Positions 27,199 through 35,223 of a DNA stretch of 64,000 nt are shown here, piece by piece. A program made the position numbers and the translations under genes. The first letter of the stretch is position 1. Each line of letters opens with the position of its first letter. Under the pieces are notes generated by a model, which had not been told where the DNA came from, did no database searches, and saw only the letters and a program-made list of their open reading frames with translations. The DNA comes from Massilia norwichensis (lineage in GTDB: Bacteria > Pseudomonadota > Gammaproteobacteria > Burkholderiales > Burkholderiaceae_D). Location of the stretch: assembly GCF_024753245.1 (NCBI RefSeq), contig NZ_JANUGX010000034.1:1-64000 (forward strand). The letters run 5' to 3'.

Positions 27199-28257
27199 AT
27201 GACGACGTTGTTTGACCCCTTGAAAGTCGGCGCCCTGGAGTTGCCGAACCGTATCGTGATGGCGCCGCTGACCCGCTCGCGCGCCGAAGGCGGCGGCCGG
27301 GTGCCGAACGCCATGATGGCCGAATACTACGCGCAGCGTGCCTCGGCCGGCCTGATCCTCTCGGAAGCGACCTCGGTGACGCCGATGGGCGTGGGCTATG
27401 CCGATACCCCGGGCATCTGGTCCGACGAACAGGTCGAAGGCTGGAAGCTGGTGACGGACGCCGTGCACAAGGCCGGCGGCCGCATCTTCCTGCAGCTGTG
27501 GCACGTGGGCCGCATCTCCGATCCGATCTTCCTGAACGGCGACAAGCCGGTGGCACCCTCGGCGATCAAGCCGGCCGGCCACGTCAGCCTGGTGCGCCCG
27601 ATCAAGGACTACGAGACCCCGCGCGCGCTGGACCTGGAAGAAATCCCGGGCATCGTCGCCGCCTACCGCAAGGGCGCCGAGAACGCGAAAAAAGCCGGCT
27701 TCGACGGCGTGGAAGTGCACGGCGCCAACGGCTACCTGCTCGACCAGTTCCTGCAGGACAAGACCAACCAGCGCACCGACGCCTATGGCGGCTCGATCGA
27801 GAACCGTGCGCGCCTGATGCTGGAAGTGACCGACGCCTGCATCGCCGTCTGGGGCGCCGACCGCGTCGGCATGCACCTGGCACCGCGCCGCGACTCGCAC
27901 GACATGGGCGACTCGACCCCGCTCGAGACCTTCGGCTACGTTGCCCGCGAACTGGGCAAGCGCGGCATCGCCTTCATCTGCGCACGCGAAGCGCTCGGCG
28001 ACGACCGTCTGGGCCCGGCGCTGAAAAAAGCCTTCGGCGGCGTCTACATCGCCAATGAAAAGCTGACCAAGGAAAGCGCGGAACAGCTGCTGAACAGCGG
28101 CGAAGCCGACGCGGTTGCCTGGGGCCAGTGGTTCATCGCGAACCCGGACCTGCCGGCACGCCTGCGGCAGAACGCGCCGCTGAACCCGGCCCGCCCGGAG
28201 AAGTTCTATGCGCCGGGTCCGGAAGGCTATATCGATTATCCGGCCCTGCAAGCTTAA
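27199..28257 (+). CDS. old yellow enzyme family alkene reductase (NemA-like)
   Basis: 352-residue FMN TIM barrel. N-terminal LPNRIVMAPLTRSRA (FMN binding), GRIFLQLWHVGRIS, EVHGANGYLLDQFLQD (His/Asn substrate anchors) and TDAYGGSIENRAR are diagnostic. These enzymes reduce electrophilic C=C bonds, nitro esters and quinones with NAD(P)H. RBS AGGAG is 6 nt upstream. A short dyad ACTGA-4-TCAGT (27165-27178) overlaps the leader and could bind a repressor. A strong terminator follows. Confidence 0.92.
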   Translation: MTTLFDPLKVGALELPNRIVMAPLTRSRAEGGGRVPNAMMAEYYAQRASAGLILSEATSVTPMGVGYADTPGIWSDEQVEGWKLVTDAVHKAGGRIFLQLWHVGRISDPIFLNGDKPVAPSAIKPAGHVSLVRPIKDYETPRALDLEEIPGIVAAYRKGAENAKKAGFDGVEVHGANGYLLDQFLQDKTNQRTDAYGGSIENRARLMLEVTDACIAVWGADRVGMHLAPRRDSHDMGDSTPLETFGYVARELGKRGIAFICAREALGDDRLGPALKKAFGGVYIANEKLTKESAEQLLNSGEADAVAWGQWFIANPDLPARLRQNAPLNPARPEKFYAPGPEGYIDYPALQA

Positions 28258-28276
28258 GCTTCGACACCTTTCCCAC

Positions 28277-28318
28277 CGCCCTTCGACGTATGCATACATA
28301 TGTCGAAGGGCGATTTCT
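28277..28318 (+). terminator. rho-independent terminator of the alkene reductase gene
   Basis: CGCCCTTCGAC (28277-28287) pairs with GTCGAAGGGCG (28302-28312); three more weak pairs extend the stem inward around an 8-nt loop. The T-rich tail ATTTCTTT follows. It lies 20 nt after the stop codon and isolates this gene from the aminopeptidase. Confidence 0.8.
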
Positions 28319-28440
28319 TTCCCGATCAGGCCGCTTCAGCAGCAAAAATTCTTCGTCCCGGGGCCCATACCGATACGAATAACATTGCCGACATGCTATT
28401 CTTGCGCGAATTATTTCTGTCATTCGCCGCAAGGATAACT

Positions 28441-31086
28441 GTGAACACCTCTGCTCTTCGCCTGATGCCGCTCGCCATCGCCGCCGCGCTGGCTTTTGCT
28501 CCCGCCGCCCACGCTGCGACCGCCTCCGCGCCCCGCGCCGAGAACGCCTTCCTGTCGCAGCAGGACGCGGCCGCCCGCGCAGCGCGCGTGGCGAACGTCG
28601 ACTACGTGCTCGACTTCACGCTGACCGGCAAGGAAAGCTTCGGCGGCACCACGACCCTCAGCTTCGACCTGAACGACGCCTCCAGCCCGCTGACCGTCGA
28701 TCTCGACAAGGCCACCGTCAAGTCCGTCACCGTGAACGGCAAGAGCGTCACGCCGCAGTACAACGGCTGGTTCGTCACGCTGGCGGCGAAAGACCTGGTC
28801 AAGGGCCGCAACACGGTCGCCATCGTCTACGAGCGTCCGCACAGCACCAATGGCGAAGGCCTGCACCGCATGGTCGACCCGGTCGACGGCCGCGTCTATA
28901 CCTATTCGCACTTCGAACCGGCCGCCGCGCACCAGATGTTCGCGGTGTTCGACCAGCCCGACCTGAAGGGTACCTACCAGGTCAACGTGACGGCGCCGGC
29001 CGACTGGGAAGTGATCTCGACCACGCGCGAGAACAAGGTCGAGGCCGGCGGCGAAGGCAAGCGCTGGACCTTCCCCAGGACCAAGAAGCTGAGCCCGTAT
29101 AACTTCTCGATGCACGCCGGTCCCTACAAGAAGTGGGAAGACAACAGCGGCAAGTACCCGATGCGCCTGTTCGCGCGCCAGTCGGTGGCGGCGCAGGTCA
29201 AGCCGGCGGAGTGGTTCAAGTACACCAAGTCGGGCCTGGCCTTCTTCGACGAGTACTTCGGCATCCCCTACCAGTTCGAGAAATACGACCAGATCCTGGT
29301 GCCGGACTTCCTGTACGGCGCGATGGAAAACGCCGGCGCGATCACCTTCGCCGAAGCGGGCTTCATGTACAAGGCCGACATGACTTCGGAGCAGCGTGCG
29401 CGCCTGGCGGGCGTGATCATGCACGAGATGGCGCACCAGTGGTTCGGCGACCTGGTCACCATGAAGTGGTGGAACGGCCTGTGGCTGAACGAAAGTTTCG
29501 CGTCCTTCATGGGCACGCTGGCGACGGCCGAGGCGACCGAGTTCAAGGACGCCTGGCGCGCCTTCTACTCGCAGGGCAAGCAGGGCGCCTACATGCAGGA
29601 CCAGCAGTCGACCACCCACCCGATCGAGGTGCCGGTGCCCTCGACCCAGAACGCCTTCGACAACATCGACGCCATCACCTACTCGAAGGGCGCGTCGACG
29701 CTGATGCAGCTGCGCCACCTGCTGGGCGCCGAGGTGTTCCGCAAGGGCGTGCACAACTACCTGGTCAAATACCAGTTCCGCAATGCCACGCTGGACGACT
29801 TCATCGGCAGCCTGGGCCAGGCCGCCGGCCGCGATCTGAAGGGCTGGACCCAGGAGTGGCTGTACCAGCCGGGCGTGAACACGATCGCCGCCAATTACAG
29901 CTGCGCGAACGGCAAGATCAAGTCGTTCAGCCTGGAGCAAAGCGCCAGCAAGCAGTTCCCGACCCTGCGCGAGCAGCGCGTGCAGGTCGCCAGCTTCCGC
30001 ATGGACGGCAAGCAGCTCAAACTCGACAAGAACGTCGCCATCATCTACAAGGGCGCGAAAACGGCAGTGCCGGGCATGGTGGGCGCCGCCTGCCCCGACC
30101 TGGTCTACCCGAACTACGAGGACTGGGGCTTCGTGAAGGTCCAGCTGGACAAGCGCTCCTTCGACACCGCGCGCGCCAGCCTGGCCGGCGTCGACGATCC
30201 GCTGCTGCGCGCGATGCTGTGGCAAAGCCTGTGGGACGGCGTGCGCGATGCCAAGCTGCCGCTGAACGATTTCATCAGCACCGCACTGAACAACGCGCCG
30301 CAGGAAAAAGACTATACCCTGCTCGGCGATGTGCTGGGCAAGGTGGGCGCCGCCAAGCGCTACCTGAGCGCGATGGACCCGAACAGCGCCTACGCCGTGC
30401 AAGCCGGCCGCCAGCTGGAAGAGATGGCCTGGAACGCCGCCGTGGCCGCGAAGGGCAACGACGACTTCCAGCGCCGCTGGTTCGGCGCTTACCTCGGTCT
30501 TGCCAGCTCGCGTCCTGCGCTGGACCGCCTCGCAAGCCTGTTGGAAGGCAAGCAGACCCTCGAAGGCCTGAAGATCAACCAGGACCTGCGCTGGTCCATC
30601 ATTGCGCGCCTGAACCGCTACGACTACCCGGGTGCCGCCGCCCTGGTCAAAGCCGAACAGGAACGCGACAAGTCGGACAGCGGCCAATCCGCCGCGCTGG
30701 CCGCCACCGTGGTCCGTCCGGATCCGGCGGTGAAGGGCGAATGGCTGGGCACGATCCAGGACACCAAGACCAAGCTGCCGTTCTCGAAGGTGCGCACGGC
30801 CATGGGCGCCCTGTACCCGGCCGAGCAGACCGCCCTGGCCGAGCAGACCGCCGAGCAGCGCCTGGCCAAGCTGCCGGAGCTGGACAAGAACGCCGGCCCG
30901 GTCTACATGCGTGCCTACGGTCCGAGCATGATTCCGGCCAGCTGCAGCCCGGCCAGCGTCAAGCGCCTGGAAGCGGCCTCCGCGCAGATGAAAGAGCTGT
31001 CGGCCGGTACCCGCCGCGCCCTGCTCGACACGCTGGAGGAAGACCAGCGCTGCGTGGCGATCAAGCAAGCCATGACGGCGAAGTAA
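28441..31086 (+). CDS. M1 family metallopeptidase (aminopeptidase N-like), exported
   Basis: 881 residues. The start GTG 28441 has AAGGAT 6 nt upstream and opens a clear signal peptide (about 1-27, ending PAAHA-AT), so longer in-frame readings upstream are rejected. The substrate-anchoring GAMENAGAITF is near residue 295; the zinc site HEMAHQWFGD starts at residue 328, with the third ligand Glu in LWLNESFASF. It is followed by an ERAP-like C-terminal helical domain. It removes N-terminal residues from peptides, probably in the periplasm. The next gene starts 4 nt downstream. Confidence 0.93.
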   Translation: MNTSALRLMPLAIAAALAFAPAAHAATASAPRAENAFLSQQDAAARAARVANVDYVLDFTLTGKESFGGTTTLSFDLNDASSPLTVDLDKATVKSVTVNGKSVTPQYNGWFVTLAAKDLVKGRNTVAIVYERPHSTNGEGLHRMVDPVDGRVYTYSHFEPAAAHQMFAVFDQPDLKGTYQVNVTAPADWEVISTTRENKVEAGGEGKRWTFPRTKKLSPYNFSMHAGPYKKWEDNSGKYPMRLFARQSVAAQVKPAEWFKYTKSGLAFFDEYFGIPYQFEKYDQILVPDFLYGAMENAGAITFAEAGFMYKADMTSEQRARLAGVIMHEMAHQWFGDLVTMKWWNGLWLNESFASFMGTLATAEATEFKDAWRAFYSQGKQGAYMQDQQSTTHPIEVPVPSTQNAFDNIDAITYSKGASTLMQLRHLLGAEVFRKGVHNYLVKYQFRNATLDDFIGSLGQAAGRDLKGWTQEWLYQPGVNTIAANYSCANGKIKSFSLEQSASKQFPTLREQRVQVASFRMDGKQLKLDKNVAIIYKGAKTAVPGMVGAACPDLVYPNYEDWGFVKVQLDKRSFDTARASLAGVDDPLLRAMLWQSLWDGVRDAKLPLNDFISTALNNAPQEKDYTLLGDVLGKVGAAKRYLSAMDPNSAYAVQAGRQLEEMAWNAAVAAKGNDDFQRRWFGAYLGLASSRPALDRLASLLEGKQTLEGLKINQDLRWSIIARLNRYDYPGAAALVKAEQERDKSDSGQSAALAATVVRPDPAVKGEWLGTIQDTKTKLPFSKVRTAMGALYPAEQTALAEQTAEQRLAKLPELDKNAGPVYMRAYGPSMIPASCSPASVKRLEAASAQMKELSAGTRRALLDTLEEDQRCVAIKQAMTAK

Positions 31087-31090
31087 GCGC

Positions 31091-31867
31091 ATGGTCTACG
31101 GCGCCAGCCCGGCAGGTCCCCTTCCAAGGAACCGCGTCGCGCTCGCGCTGATTTTCGGCATGCATATGCTGGCGCTGTTCGCCTGGATGCGGCAGCGCCC
31201 TGCTCCCCTGCCAAGCGTGCCGGACCTGCCGCAGGTGGTGACCATCCTGTTGCAGCCATCCCTGCCGCAAACCAGGCCGGAGCCGGCCGCGCCGGTCGAG
31301 CCCGGTTATCCGCTTCCGCGACGCAGCGCGCTGCCGCCTGCGATGGATTTCTTCAGGGGGCCGCCTGCGCCCTTGAAGCCGGAGGCGCCTGATGCGTCCG
31401 AAGCGTCCGAGCCGGCTGTTGCGCCTGCCGCGCCGGTTGCCGCCCCCTCGCCGCCGTCTGCCAGCCCGCTGGAAAACGCGCGCGCACCGATGAACGTCCA
31501 GGACGCCATTCGCGAACAGAAGGAAGCCGAAGGCGGCTTCGGCGCCAGCCTGTCCAGGCGCCAGGCCGGCCGCATCGACCGTGAACTGCGCGGCGGCAAG
31601 TCGGGCGTGCCGGACGAGCCCGACACGCCGATGGCGCGCTTCCGGCGCGGGCTGGAAGCGGCCCACGTCGACCGTTCGATGAGCGTGCACTTCGATACCT
31701 ATACCTCGCCCGACGGCACCATCTATTACCGCAAGCGGATCGGCAACAGCGTGATCTGCCGGCGCAGCGGCAACATCGGGCCGCTGGGCATGAAAGGCAT
31801 GGAGATGGGCGGCGAATCGGCGGACAAGGTCCGCTGCCCGAGCGGCGTGGCCTGGACCAGGGACTGA
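31091..31867 (+). CDS. hypothetical Pro/Ala-rich single-pass membrane protein
   Basis: 258 residues of unknown family. One membrane helix is near residues 15-33 (VALALIFGMHMLALFAW), then a Pro/Ala-rich linker (about 38-130), then a folded-looking C-terminal region (about 135-258) with FDTYTSPDGTIYYRKRIGN and two Cys that could pair. The layout resembles TonB-like or envelope-spanning anchors, but no TonB C-terminal motif is present. It begins 4 nt after the aminopeptidase stop and so is likely co-transcribed with it. Confidence 0.75.
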   Translation: MVYGASPAGPLPRNRVALALIFGMHMLALFAWMRQRPAPLPSVPDLPQVVTILLQPSLPQTRPEPAAPVEPGYPLPRRSALPPAMDFFRGPPAPLKPEAPDASEASEPAVAPAAPVAAPSPPSASPLENARAPMNVQDAIREQKEAEGGFGASLSRRQAGRIDRELRGGKSGVPDEPDTPMARFRRGLEAAHVDRSMSVHFDTYTSPDGTIYYRKRIGNSVICRRSGNIGPLGMKGMEMGGESADKVRCPSGVAWTRD

Positions 31868-31979
31868 TACCCGACCACGGATACGCCGGGATGTTCCCCG
31901 GCGCACGCCTGAGCCGGATCAGTCCCGCATGCCGGTCCGCGTTTAGTCTGGATGCTTCGACAGTCTTGAGAGAAGCGCC

Positions 31980-32849
31980 ATGCTCAGCATCCTCAGCTGG
32001 AACATCCAGTCCGCCCGTGCGCCCGCCGGCGGCGCCGACCTCGACGCCGTGCTCGCCGGCCTCGAACGCTTTGCGCCCGGCGCCGACGTGCTGTGCCTGC
32101 AGGAAGTCGCCTGCGGCTTTCCGGCCCGCGATGGCAGTCCAGGCGGCGACCAGTTCGCCGGCCTGGCGCGGCGCCTGCCCGGCTGGCATTGCGCGAGCGC
32201 CTATGCGGTCGACACCCTGGCCCCCGACGGCGGCCGGCGCCGGCTCGGCAATATGGTGTGCTCGCGCCACCCCATTCTGCAGGTGCTGCGCCACTCGCTG
32301 CCCTGGCCGGCCGACCTCTCCCTACCGCCGGTGCCGAGCATGCCGCGCATCGCGCTCGAGACGACGCTGGACACGCCGTCCGGCCCGCTGCGCCTGCTGA
32401 ACGTCCACCTCGAATACTTTTCCGAGACCCAGCGTCTGGCCCAGCTTGATGCCCTGCGCCGGCTGCAGAGCGAAGCCTGGACGCATGCCTGCAGTCCGCC
32501 CGCCGATGCCGGTCCGGGTGGCGATCCCGACTCGCCCTTCGCCTTCGTCCCGCGGCCTGCCGCGGCGCTGCTGCTGGGCGACTTCAACATGCTGCCCGGC
32601 TCGCGTTCCCACCGGGCCCTGCTGGAACCCTTCGGCGACGCCACCCCACCCTGGCGCGACGCCTGGCAGCTCGTCCACCCAGGCCGGCAGCATGCGCCGA
32701 CGGTCGGCCTGCACGATCCGAACGGCGCGCCCTTCACCTTCGACTACGCCTTCGTCAGCAACAACCTGGCCCAGCGCGTACGTGGACTGCGCATCGGACA
32801 ACTGGCCTGCGGTTCCGACCACCAGCCGCTGCTGCTCGAGCTCGACTGA
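31980..32849 (+). CDS. endonuclease/exonuclease/phosphatase (EEP) family hydrolase
   Basis: 289 residues. All EEP motifs are visible: LSWNIQSA, CLQEV (metal-binding Glu), LLNVHLEY, LLLGDFNMLPGS (Asp/Asn), FTFDYAFVS and GSDHQPLLLEL (catalytic His). The superfamily hydrolyses phosphodiesters in nucleic acids, lipids or signalling compounds; the substrate here is unknown. No signal peptide is seen. The start ATG 31980 follows GAGAGAAG. It stands alone, with 112 nt before and 100 nt after it. Confidence 0.87.
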   Translation: MLSILSWNIQSARAPAGGADLDAVLAGLERFAPGADVLCLQEVACGFPARDGSPGGDQFAGLARRLPGWHCASAYAVDTLAPDGGRRRLGNMVCSRHPILQVLRHSLPWPADLSLPPVPSMPRIALETTLDTPSGPLRLLNVHLEYFSETQRLAQLDALRRLQSEAWTHACSPPADAGPGGDPDSPFAFVPRPAAALLLGDFNMLPGSRSHRALLEPFGDATPPWRDAWQLVHPGRQHAPTVGLHDPNGAPFTFDYAFVSNNLAQRVRGLRIGQLACGSDHQPLLLELD

Positions 32850-32949
32850 CAGCTTGCCGTTCCCGCAAACCGTTTCCTGGCGTGTCGCATGGCCGAGCTG
32901 TAGAATGGCCGGCTTGGAGCACCATCGCCACCGCCAGGAAGGAAGCATT

Positions 32950-33387
32950 TTGAACTGGGATTATCCGAACCCCTTCACGCTGCCGCGCACGCCCGAGGCC
33001 GCCGACATCGACGGACTGAACCACACCAACAATGCCGTCTACGTGCGCTGGTGCGAACAGATCGGCTGGGCACATTCCGAACAGCTGGGACTGAGCCTGG
33101 AGGATTACCGGCGCCTGGACCGCGCGATGGCGATCCGGCGCGGCGAATACGATTACATCCTGCCCACCTTTGCAGGAGAAAAACTCACGCTGGCCACCTG
33201 GCTGGTGGGCGGCGACGGCAAGCTGTCGATGGAACGCCGCTTCCAGCTGGTGCGCGACAGCGACGGCGCCACCGTGCTGCGCGGCCGTTGGGACCTGGTC
33301 TGCATCGACATCGCGGCGGGCAAGCCGCGTCGCATGCCGCAGGCTTTTCTCGATGCCTACATGCCGGCCATCGTTGCCACCAAGTAG
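32950..33387 (+). CDS. acyl-CoA thioesterase, 4HBT hotdog fold (YbgC/FadM-like)
   Basis: 145 residues, usual length for the family. DIDGLNHTNNAVYVRWCEQ is the hotdog active-site region. The start TTG 32950 is chosen because AGGAAG lies just upstream and the protein begins with the conserved NWDYPNPF; an ATG further upstream has no RBS. It hydrolyses acyl- or aroyl-CoA thioesters. Its stop is 6 nt from the convergent ACP-AMP ligase gene, so a link to that ligase's product is possible but unproved. Confidence 0.85.
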   Translation: MNWDYPNPFTLPRTPEAADIDGLNHTNNAVYVRWCEQIGWAHSEQLGLSLEDYRRLDRAMAIRRGEYDYILPTFAGEKLTLATWLVGGDGKLSMERRFQLVRDSDGATVLRGRWDLVCIDIAAGKPRRMPQAFLDAYMPAIVATK

Positions 33388-33393
33388 ATCGCT

Positions 33394-34632
33394 TTATGTG
33401 TCGATGATCCAGTCCGCGGGTTTACCGCTGGCTTGCCGCGGCAGGCGTTCGCCGAAGCTGATCGCGGCCGGCCGTTCGGGCGTGCTCAGGCGTTCGGCGC
33501 ACCAGGCCAGCAGCGCCGCATGCAGCGCTTCATGCTGTGCCTCACCGCTCCCGTCCGCCGGGACCACGAAAGCCTTCAGGCGCCGTCCCTCGTCGGGCCG
33601 CATCAGGCGCACCGAAGCTTGCGCCACGCCCGGGTGCATGCACAGCACCTCGGCCACATACGCCGGGAACACGTTGACGCCGCCCACCTGCACCGCCCCG
33701 TCGATGCGCCCGAGCGGACGGAAGCGGCGCAGATCCTCCCATGCCAGCTTGTCCTGCAGCGGATAGCGGACCGTGCCGCCGTCCGGCAGCGAGCGCGCCA
33801 ACTCGCCCTCGCTGTCCGTGCGCGACCAGTAAGGCAGCAGGCCGAAGGCATCGTCGGCGGCGAAGCGCCAGCCCACCCCGGCCGTCTCCGAACTGCCGTA
33901 GACCTGCAGCAGGCGCAGGCCGGCATCGGCGAGTTCGCGCGCCAGCGGCGCCGGACATGGCGCCGTCGAGCTGGTGCCGGTCACGTCGCCGGCAAAGCGC
34001 GGCGCCAGGCGCGCGGCCTGTTCCCACCAGCCCGGGTGGGCGACGATCAGGTCGCCGGGGCGCGCCTCGCGCAGGACGGTGGCGGGCGTGGCGCTGCGCA
34101 GGTCCAGCACGTCTTCGATCCCCAGCGCGCGCGGCACCAGCACCGTGAACAGGAACCCGTAGATGTGGTGGCTGGGCACCAGGCTCAGGATGCGCCGCCT
34201 TCCCGGCAGCAGCCCCGCCAGCGCCACGGTTTCCTGCCACAGCAGCGCCAGCGCGTGCGTGCAGCGCTTCGGACTGCCCGAACTTCCCGACGTGCGGAAA
34301 GTGAGCGGCATGCCGCCGCCGCACAGGCCTGCGCGCGCCGCCGCCACCCAGTCGTCCAGGCAGGGCCGCGCCAGCAGCCGGGCGTCGATCTCGGCCCGGT
34401 CCAGGTGCAGCGCCTCGGCCAGCGCCGTGCCCATGCCGAGCAGCTCCAGCGAATCGGCGCCCAGGTCGCGGACGAACTCGAGCCCGCCCGGCCACGGCAG
34501 CGCCGGCGCCGCGCGTCCGGGCCGGGCCTGCGCCAGCTCGGCCGCCAGCAGGTCGCTCACGACACGCTGCACCGCCGGCAGGCTCTGCCACCAGTCGACA
34601 TTGCCGCTCACGGGAGGGAAAAGGTCGCTCAT
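33394..34632 (-). CDS. AMP-forming ligase with N-terminal acyl-carrier-like domain; candidate PYP chromophore (p-coumarate) ligase
   Basis: 412 residues, much shorter than usual acyl-CoA ligases. Residues about 20-105 look like an acyl carrier domain with FVRDLGADSLELLGM, Ser61 being the expected phosphopantetheine site. The adenylating part has TSGSSGSPKR (P-loop), LQVYGSSETAG, GRIDGAVQVGGVNVFPAYVAEV and C-terminal PRQASGKP with the catalytic Lys. It is divergent from the photoactive yellow protein gene, and both have TTGACA-N17-CACCAT upstream. PYP needs p-coumaroyl thioester to load its Cys, and p-coumarate ligase genes are known PYP neighbours in other bacteria. Hence this function is proposed; other aromatic or fatty acids remain possible. 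Confidence 0.75.
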   Translation of the reverse strand: MSDLFPPVSGNVDWWQSLPAVQRVVSDLLAAELAQARPGRAAPALPWPGGLEFVRDLGADSLELLGMGTALAEALHLDRAEIDARLLARPCLDDWVAAARAGLCGGGMPLTFRTSGSSGSPKRCTHALALLWQETVALAGLLPGRRRILSLVPSHHIYGFLFTVLVPRALGIEDVLDLRSATPATVLREARPGDLIVAHPGWWEQAARLAPRFAGDVTGTSSTAPCPAPLARELADAGLRLLQVYGSSETAGVGWRFAADDAFGLLPYWSRTDSEGELARSLPDGGTVRYPLQDKLAWEDLRRFRPLGRIDGAVQVGGVNVFPAYVAEVLCMHPGVAQASVRLMRPDEGRRLKAFVVPADGSGEAQHEALHAALLAWCAERLSTPERPAAISFGERLPRQASGKPADWIIDT

Positions 34633-34675
34633 ATCCGGAACTTGTCTATATAAGTGTGTGTTCAAAACGCCGCAA

Positions 34676-34704
34676 ATGGTGCAGCGTGGCCGCATGCATG
34701 TCAA
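34676..34704 (-). promoter_or_regulatory. putative promoter/regulatory element of the ACP-AMP ligase
   Basis: On the minus strand TTGACA (34704-34699) is followed after exactly 17 nt by CACCAT (34681-34676), about 44 nt before the ligase ATG. The same two hexamers with the same spacing face the other way before pyp. ATTTGACATGC is shared by both. Confidence 0.55.
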
Positions 34705-34758
34705 ATCCGTACTAGGCTTGGGCCAATGTCACACCGCACACGATTGAATTTGACATGC
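34696..34758. promoter_or_regulatory. 11-bp inverted repeat linking the two divergent promoters
   Basis: GCATGTCAAAT (34696-34706) and ATTTGACATGC (34748-34758) are exact inverted copies separated by 41 nt. Each contains the TTGACA of one divergent promoter. Confidence 0.6.
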
Positions 34759-34778
34759 GGAAACTGACATGTCACCAT
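34750..34778 (+). promoter_or_regulatory. putative promoter/regulatory element of the pyp operon
   Basis: TTGACA (34750-34755), 17-nt spacer, CACCAT (34773-34778). Inside the spacer is the 10-bp palindrome TGACATGTCA (34765-34774), a further TGACATG copy. The -10 matches TATAAT at only three positions, so an activator or alternative sigma factor may be involved. Confidence 0.55.
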
Positions 34779-34830
34779 CCATTTCTTGACTGCAACAAAC
34801 TTCCCTTCTCATCAACAAGAGAGCGCCGCC

Positions 34831-35223
34831 ATGAATGCCGCCACCGACCTGTCCTTCGCCACGCCCAACCTGCACGGCCAACTCGCGCAACTGAGCCAGG
34901 AGCAACTCGACCGCCTCGATTTCGGCGTGATCGGTTTCGATGGCGAGACGAACGTCTGCAAATACAACCAGACCGAGTCCGATGCCGCCGGCCTGACCGC
35001 GCCGCGCGTGCTGGGCCAGCCGCTGTTCACCAACGTCGCGCCCTGCCTGAACAACTTCATGGTGGCCCAGCGCTTCGAAGACGCGCAGGACGACAGCGCG
35101 GCGCTCGACGACACCATCGACTACGTGCTGACCTTGCGCATGCGTCCGGTGAAAGTCAAACTGCGCCTGCTGGCCGCGCCGGGCACCGGCGAACGCTACG
35201 TGCTGGTGCAGCGCAAGCTGTGA
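34831..35223 (+). CDS. pyp: photoactive yellow protein (PYP), blue-light receptor
   Basis: 130 residues, matching the 125-residue Halorhodospira PYP along its length: LDFGVIGFDG versus LAFGAIQLDG, VLGQPLFTNVAPC versus VIGKNFFKDVAPC, and a C-terminal MRPVKVKLRL versus MTPTKVKVHM. Cys72 corresponds to Cys69, which binds p-coumarate as a thioester; Tyr45 and Glu49 correspond to chromophore-contacting Tyr42 and Glu46. Thr50 and Arg52 are replaced by Ala53 and Leu55, which may alter colour or photocycle speed. It is the first gene of a three-gene operon with c-di-GMP enzymes; its stop overlaps the next start as GTGA. Confidence 0.9.
   Translation: MNAATDLSFATPNLHGQLAQLSQEQLDRLDFGVIGFDGETNVCKYNQTESDAAGLTAPRVLGQPLFTNVAPCLNNFMVAQRFEDAQDDSAALDDTIDYVLTLRMRPVKVKLRLLAAPGTGERYVLVQRKL

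Noticed and set aside
32881-32949. ATG near 32905 as start of the thioesterase
   Set aside because: No ribosome site and a non-family N-terminus; TTG 32950 has AGGAAG at good spacing and gives the usual length.
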